NCBI GenBank assembly: GCA_016215705.1
Contig: JACRIR010000049.1
Location: 1-44,923, forward strand
Reading direction: 5' to 3'
DNA from: Candidatus Poribacteria bacterium
GTDB lineage: Bacteria; Abyssobacteria; SURF-5
Length of the DNA: 44,923 bases
Below the pieces are notes generated by a model. That model was not told the origin of the DNA and did no database searches. It was given only the letters and a program-made list of their open reading frames with translations. A program made the translations under genes and the position numbers. Positions 41,264-44,923 of the stretch are shown in pieces (within the stretch, counting starts at the first letter, position 1; the number at the start of each line of letters is the position of its first letter).

Positions 41264-42826
41264 CTATTGCATCCCCTTTATTCTCTTGTACTGCCTCCAC
41301 GTGGTCGCAATATTTTCCGGATCGAGGATAGCCGGCACAGGGATATCGTGGATGGGCGCATTGTGCGGAGCGCCAAAAAGGATTTCGGAATTCTCATACG
41401 CCTCCTTCGATATCTGGCGCAGAACGGCGGCAAACTCGTCGATGTCATCCTTCGAGTATGACTCGCACGGCTCGAGCGTGAATGGCTCGGGGACCACCAT
41501 TGGATGATGACTTTGGAAGTAGTGCTGCACGCCGTAGTCAACCATTCGCCGCTCAACCTGGTCGCTTCCAACCCCCGTCTCTTCCGTCAATTTCTCCCAC
41601 GAGTACCGCACCTGCTCCAGCCTGCGCTTGCCTTGCGCGTACCAAACGACAACACCGGGGATTTCCCTTATCTTCTTCTCGAGATAGTTGTTGTTGAGCA
41701 CGGACACTTCGGCGGCCTCTCTCAGGCCGTCGGCCCCATGCTGCATGATCCACGCATACGCCTTCAGAGCTAGAGGCGCGTTCCCGAAAAATGACCGGAC
41801 ACGGCCGATGCTCTCGGGCCGATTATAGTCCAGATAGTACCTCTTACCGTCGAACTCGACTCTCGGGACGGGCAGGAACTTTGCGAGTTCCTTGGTTACG
41901 CCCAACGCCCCCATAGCCGGCCCCATGCAGCCGTGCGGCGCCGAGAACGTCTTATGAATGTTGAAGTGGCAGAGATCAAACCCGGCCTCTTTTGCCCGCG
42001 CAATACCCAGAAGCCCGTTTGCGTTGGCCTGGTCGTATGAGCATAACGCTCCGACTTCATGCGCCGCCCTGACGTAGTCGTCTATCTCGGGATTATAGAT
42101 GCCTGTGTCTTCGGGGTTCGTGATAAATATGCCGGCTGTGTGTTTGGAGAGCGCTCCCTTCAGCGCGCCCATGTCCGGATAGCCGTTCTCCCCCGGCATA
42201 AGCGTTATGACCTTGTAGCCGGCTGTCGCGGGCGCAGCCGCGTCAACCGGATGCGAGAACATGGTGGTGATGATTTCATTCCGTTCGCGGTCACCGCGTG
42301 ACGCATGATATGCTCTGATAATGCAGGCGTTCGTGTAAATGGCCTGACTGCCGCTGCTCGGCTGCAAGCAGAAATAATCGAGGCCGGAAATCTCTTTGAG
42401 GAAGCGCTCCATCTTGTAATATACTTCAAGGATTCCCTGGAGCGTATCGTCATCCTGCAAAGGATGTATTTCAGTCATGCCCGGATGCCGCGCGGCCAAA
42501 TGTTCCTGGACCTTCGGGCTGTATTTCATCGTGCAGGTGCCTTCCCCGATATCAATCGTCACGTCAGCGCCCATAGTCTCCTGCGACAGGCGCATGAAAT
42601 GCCTGAGAACACGCATTTGACCGACCTCCGGCAGCGCAGGCGGCTGTCTTCTCCGCAAGCTTTCAGGGATTGCCGACACTCCGTCTCCCGCTTCGGCGCA
42701 TATTGCTTGTTCGGCTTTGGGAACAAGGATTCCCCTCTCGCCCGGCACGCTCATTTCGAAAATGATTTCCTCATCCCATCGAGCCTGGTGAAATTTTCGA
42801 AGCAGCGTCTCTTTATTTCTGCCCAT
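41264..42826 (-). CDS. Divergent glycine dehydrogenase subunit 2-like PLP enzyme (GcvPB-like)
   Basis: This 520-residue fold-type I PLP protein aligns with GcvPB along its length. It keeps GTCTMKYSPK (98-107), Asp265 in SYDQANANGLLG and the PLP lysine K292 in HKTFSAPHG. It departs at signature sites: PAAGAHGE becomes PSSGSQAI (the PLP-stacking His is lost), SAHGTNPAS becomes FSHPVDAAA, and HGGGGPGxGPV becomes HGCMGPAMGAL. AAGGAG lies 8 nt before the ATG, 12 nt after the partner gene. I infer a paralogue with another substrate. Confidence 0.9.
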   Translation of the reverse strand: MGRNKETLLRKFHQARWDEEIIFEMSVPGERGILVPKAEQAICAEAGDGVSAIPESLRRRQPPALPEVGQMRVLRHFMRLSQETMGADVTIDIGEGTCTMKYSPKVQEHLAARHPGMTEIHPLQDDDTLQGILEVYYKMERFLKEISGLDYFCLQPSSGSQAIYTNACIIRAYHASRGDRERNEIITTMFSHPVDAAAPATAGYKVITLMPGENGYPDMGALKGALSKHTAGIFITNPEDTGIYNPEIDDYVRAAHEVGALCSYDQANANGLLGIARAKEAGFDLCHFNIHKTFSAPHGCMGPAMGALGVTKELAKFLPVPRVEFDGKRYYLDYNRPESIGRVRSFFGNAPLALKAYAWIMQHGADGLREAAEVSVLNNNYLEKKIREIPGVVVWYAQGKRRLEQVRYSWEKLTEETGVGSDQVERRMVDYGVQHYFQSHHPMVVPEPFTLEPCESYSKDDIDEFAAVLRQISKEAYENSEILFGAPHNAPIHDIPVPAILDPENIATTWRQYKRIKGMQ

Positions 42827-42838
42827 TGCTGATTCTCC

Positions 42839-44242
42839 TTATTCTATTGCGTCGCCCAGGGCGCTCACGAGCCTGTCTATGTCTTCTTTTGTCACGATCT
42901 CGGTAACGCAGTAAAGAGCGCTCTGGCCGAGGTCAGAGAACTCGCCGGAAACATCTTTCCCGCCGAAAATCTTGTGCTCGAGCAATGCTTTGTTTATCCG
43001 CTTGACGCTCTTGCCCGTTCCGTCAAAATTGACGACGAATTCCTTGAAAAACGGCGACGCAAACGCGAGCTTGACTCCCTTGAGGGAGGATATGCGCTTG
43101 GCCGCATACTGCGCCTTCTGCATGATTGTCTGGCCGAGTTCTTCCATTCCTTTGGGACCCATCAAGGACAAATACACCGCCGCAGTAATCGCCCAAAGAC
43201 CGGTGTTTGTTCCGGTGAATTCATTGGCCTCCTCTCGCCCGAAGTATGAGAGATTTATGGGAAGCACTACACCGAAACCGTGTTCGCCCTCTTTGACCGT
43301 ATCCGTGATGCTGACAATGATGTCTTTGAATTTGGTCGCATGGTCCATGTCGAATACGCTCGCGATGAAGCCCGATTGGCCGCCTCCGCACTGCATATGA
43401 ATTCCGAGGGAGTGCAAATCACCACAGACAATTGTTGCGCCATATTGGGCAGGCGGTTTGACGACGCCAAGTGAGATCGGATCCGCATACACAATGAACT
43501 CCGCGCCTTTTTCTCGAGCGAGCTTCCCTATCTCTTCGGCCTGTGTCTCGAGCGAGCCGAGATATGTCGGGTTCTCGATGAAAACGGCTGCAGTTTCAGC
43601 GGAAAGCTTGGATTTCAAATCGTTCAAATCGAGCAAGCCGGTCTCGCGGTTGAATTCAATGGTCTCGATTGCGACAGGAGTTCCCGATGCCCGTTTGAGA
43701 TAGTTTCTCACGACCATCAAGACCTCGGGGTTCATCGATTTCGGGATGAGCACGTGGCTGCGACCGGTGAGACGGGTGGCCATGCTGAGCGCCGTCGCTG
43801 CCGCCTGCGCGCCGTCGTAAGTGGGAATGCTCAGAAAATCCATGTCGAGCAACTCGCCCATCAGGCTCTGATACTCGAACCACGCCTGCCATTTTCCGTG
43901 GTCGGCCCACATGAGGCTCGAGTACGCCGTCAAGAACTCGCCGCGCCCGTTAATCTCGTCGCAGACGGCAGGCACAAAGTGTTGCGCGCACCCTGCACCC
44001 AGGAAATTCAGGTATTCGGAGCAGTTCTTGTTCTTGTTCAAAAGTCCTTCGACGTGTCTCCGAATCGAATACTCGTCGAGGATCGGTTCCGGCAGATTCA
44101 TTCTCCCTTTGAAGCGCAAATGTTCCGGTATCTCGGCGTATAGTTCCATGATGTCGCTCACGCCGACTTCCTTGAGCATTTGCGCCTTCACTTCGGGCAC
44201 GGAGTTGGGGATATAGGGAAACACGATTTTCTTTTCGGTCAT
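42839..44242 (-). CDS. Divergent glycine dehydrogenase subunit 1-like protein (GcvPA-like)
   Basis: This 467-residue partner subunit starts at ATG 44242 with AAGGAG 5 nt upstream; an earlier ATG at 44257 would place that site inside the gene. The N-terminal YIPNSVPEVKAQMLKEVGVS and FEYQSLMGELLDMD clearly match GcvPA. The signature TAYTPYQPExxQG is replaced by TAYSSLMWADHG (105-116), GGGxYDH by GAGCAQH, and the late RREKATSNICTNQAL block by EEANEFTGTNTGLWA. In true P-protein these segments shape the glycine/lipoyl site, so substrate use has probably changed. Confidence 0.9.
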   Translation of the reverse strand: MTEKKIVFPYIPNSVPEVKAQMLKEVGVSDIMELYAEIPEHLRFKGRMNLPEPILDEYSIRRHVEGLLNKNKNCSEYLNFLGAGCAQHFVPAVCDEINGRGEFLTAYSSLMWADHGKWQAWFEYQSLMGELLDMDFLSIPTYDGAQAAATALSMATRLTGRSHVLIPKSMNPEVLMVVRNYLKRASGTPVAIETIEFNRETGLLDLNDLKSKLSAETAAVFIENPTYLGSLETQAEEIGKLAREKGAEFIVYADPISLGVVKPPAQYGATIVCGDLHSLGIHMQCGGGQSGFIASVFDMDHATKFKDIIVSITDTVKEGEHGFGVVLPINLSYFGREEANEFTGTNTGLWAITAAVYLSLMGPKGMEELGQTIMQKAQYAAKRISSLKGVKLAFASPFFKEFVVNFDGTGKSVKRINKALLEHKIFGGKDVSGEFSDLGQSALYCVTEIVTKEDIDRLVSALGDAIE

Positions 44243-44294
44243 ACACACTCCTTCCACTTAAGCCGGGTTGCGGATTTCTTCAGAAACCGATAGC

Positions 44295-44323
44295 ACTATA
44301 ATGATGCATTTATGTCTTGTCAA
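44295..44323 (-). promoter_or_regulatory. Consensus promoter of the GcvPA/PB-like operon
   Basis: On the minus strand: perfect -35 TTGACA (44323-44318), 17-nt spacer, -10 TATAGT (44300-44295, 5 of 6). A start near 44288 would give a leader of about 45 nt before the GcvPA-like ATG. Confidence 0.85.
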
Positions 44324-44448
44324 GAAATACATGAATATTATGCGCAAAAGAGCAACACTTGCTTCCAAAATTGATGCAATTTCGTAAATCGAGGGAATTT
44401 CCAATGTCGCTGCGAGTGGATCGCCGACTTCGCCGGATCATTTGATTG

Positions 44449-44587
44449 GTTTCTGGTTCACGGTTCATCGTTCATGGTTCTCAACCTCAAACCCCAAACC
44501 TTGAACTTTGAACCTTGAACTTCTAACCTTGAACCTTGCCCTTCTTCGCAACCATAAACCATAAACCATAAACCATGAACCATGAAC
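44449..44587. repeat. Long heptad array with an orientation switch
   Basis: Five reverse units (GTTTCTG, GTTCACG, GTTCATC, GTTCATG, GTTCTCA) run to 44483. Forward units then follow: CTCAAAC, CCCAAAC, CTTGAAC, TTTGAAC, CTTGAAC, TTCTAAC, CTTGAAC and CTTGCCC. After a break come CATAAAC three times and CATGAAC twice (44553-44587). About 18 units in total. Confidence 0.85.
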
Positions 44588-44923
44588 CCCGCGCGCTTCG
44601 CGCCGCCCCTTTCGCCTTGTTCCTTCCGTCTCTACGTGTCCACGTCCATCAGCCCGCGTCGGCGGTTAATAAGCAGTTTCTCGTTCCTTCTTTCTGGTTC
44701 AATCCAAAACATGTCCTCGACTCCGATCGGGGATCCAAAATCACTCTTGTCCAAGATAACAGAAAGGAATCCCCGAAAGAGTCTGTCACTACTGAGTAAC
44801 ACTGACATGCACAAACCAGGAAACCCCTTTGTCATGAACAGCAGAGGCGAAACAACTTGCACAAATCATCAACCGCAGAGTACGCAGAGTTCGCTGAGGA
44901 TATTGGCTTTTGCCGTTTTCCTC
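44588..44923. other. Spacer at the right edge, no gene recognised
   Basis: It contains a pyrimidine-rich CCTTTCGCC segment (44608) and a CCGCAGAGTACGCAGAG dispersed repeat (44873-44899). A minus-strand open frame 44632-44862 has no clear ribosome-binding site or family and is not called. Confidence 0.4.

Noticed and set aside
41238-41300. Earlier ATG (41300) for the AcoX-type gene
   Set aside because: It would overlap the GcvPB-like gene and add residues unlike the family; MKKLGVVVNP at 41237 is the expected N-terminus.
44449-44587. CRISPR array
   Set aside because: Units are 7 bp without spacers of constant length, and no cas genes are present.
44632-44862. 76-residue minus-strand open frame
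   Set aside because: No ribosome-binding site, no recognisable family, and it lies in a repeat-bearing spacer.

Overview
The window is bacterial chromosome of moderate GC. It encodes a multihaem c-type cytochrome, PilZ (c-di-GMP) proteins, a c-di-AMP cyclase, bacterial tRNAs without encoded CCA, and consensus sigma-70 promoters. No phage, plasmid, transposase or CRISPR genes were seen. The mix of genes and the many intergenic palindromes resemble uncultivated, probably anaerobic lineages around Desulfobacterota, Abyssubacteria or Hydrogenedentota. That placement is a guess; only 'bacterium' is secure.

Layout. 1-3408 (+): tail of an unknown protein, an ABC ATPase and an ABC-2 permease in overlapping order. 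3490-4506 (-): amidohydrolase. 4741-6492 (+): a small Cys-rich protein and an exported multihaem cytochrome. 6705-10363 (-): glycogen branching enzyme overlapping a diadenylate cyclase fused to YbbR domains. 10457-22262 (+): a long housekeeping run. It starts with a promoter and a structured leader with an intrinsic terminator, then infC (read from an AUA codon), rpmI, rplT, hisA, tyrA, tmk, holB, a RicT/PSP1 protein, metG and a TatD-radical SAM fusion. After a palindromic repeat come trpS, scpA, a YraN protein and a TIM-barrel isomerase. 22380-23292 (-): two PilZ proteins. 23536-23691 (+): a 51-residue membrane protein. 23946-24369: tRNA-Ser(UGA), tRNA-Ser(GCU), tRNA-Arg(ACG). 24861-27534 (+): a second amidohydrolase and a metallophosphoesterase. 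27561-33130 (-): FGGY kinase, saccharopine-dehydrogenase-like protein, QueG-like iron-sulphur protein, and an M24 pita-bread protein with lost metal ligands. 33583-34305 (+): SIMPL protein. 34478-37564 (-): membrane spermidine-synthase-like protein and a MarC protein. 38274-44242 (-): a probable transcription unit running from a consensus promoter through two glycine-dehydrogenase-like PLP subunits, an AcoX/NAD-kinase-type protein and two short-chain dehydrogenases.

The strongest candidate for something undescribed is the last cluster. Both P-protein-like subunits keep the fold and the PLP lysine or aspartate. They lose nearly all the motifs that mark glycine decarboxylase, and no GcvT, GcvH or Lpd gene is present. 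They probably act on another substrate.

A second theme is non-coding. From 19 kb onward the spacers carry seven copies of a palindrome with core GGGGACACGATG / CATCGTGTCCCC whose outer arms differ between copies but stay complementary. There are also composite nested palindromes. Spacers throughout carry arrays of a degenerate 7-bp unit, CNTRRAC, in both orientations. Several of these spacers are mosaics of the three repeat classes.
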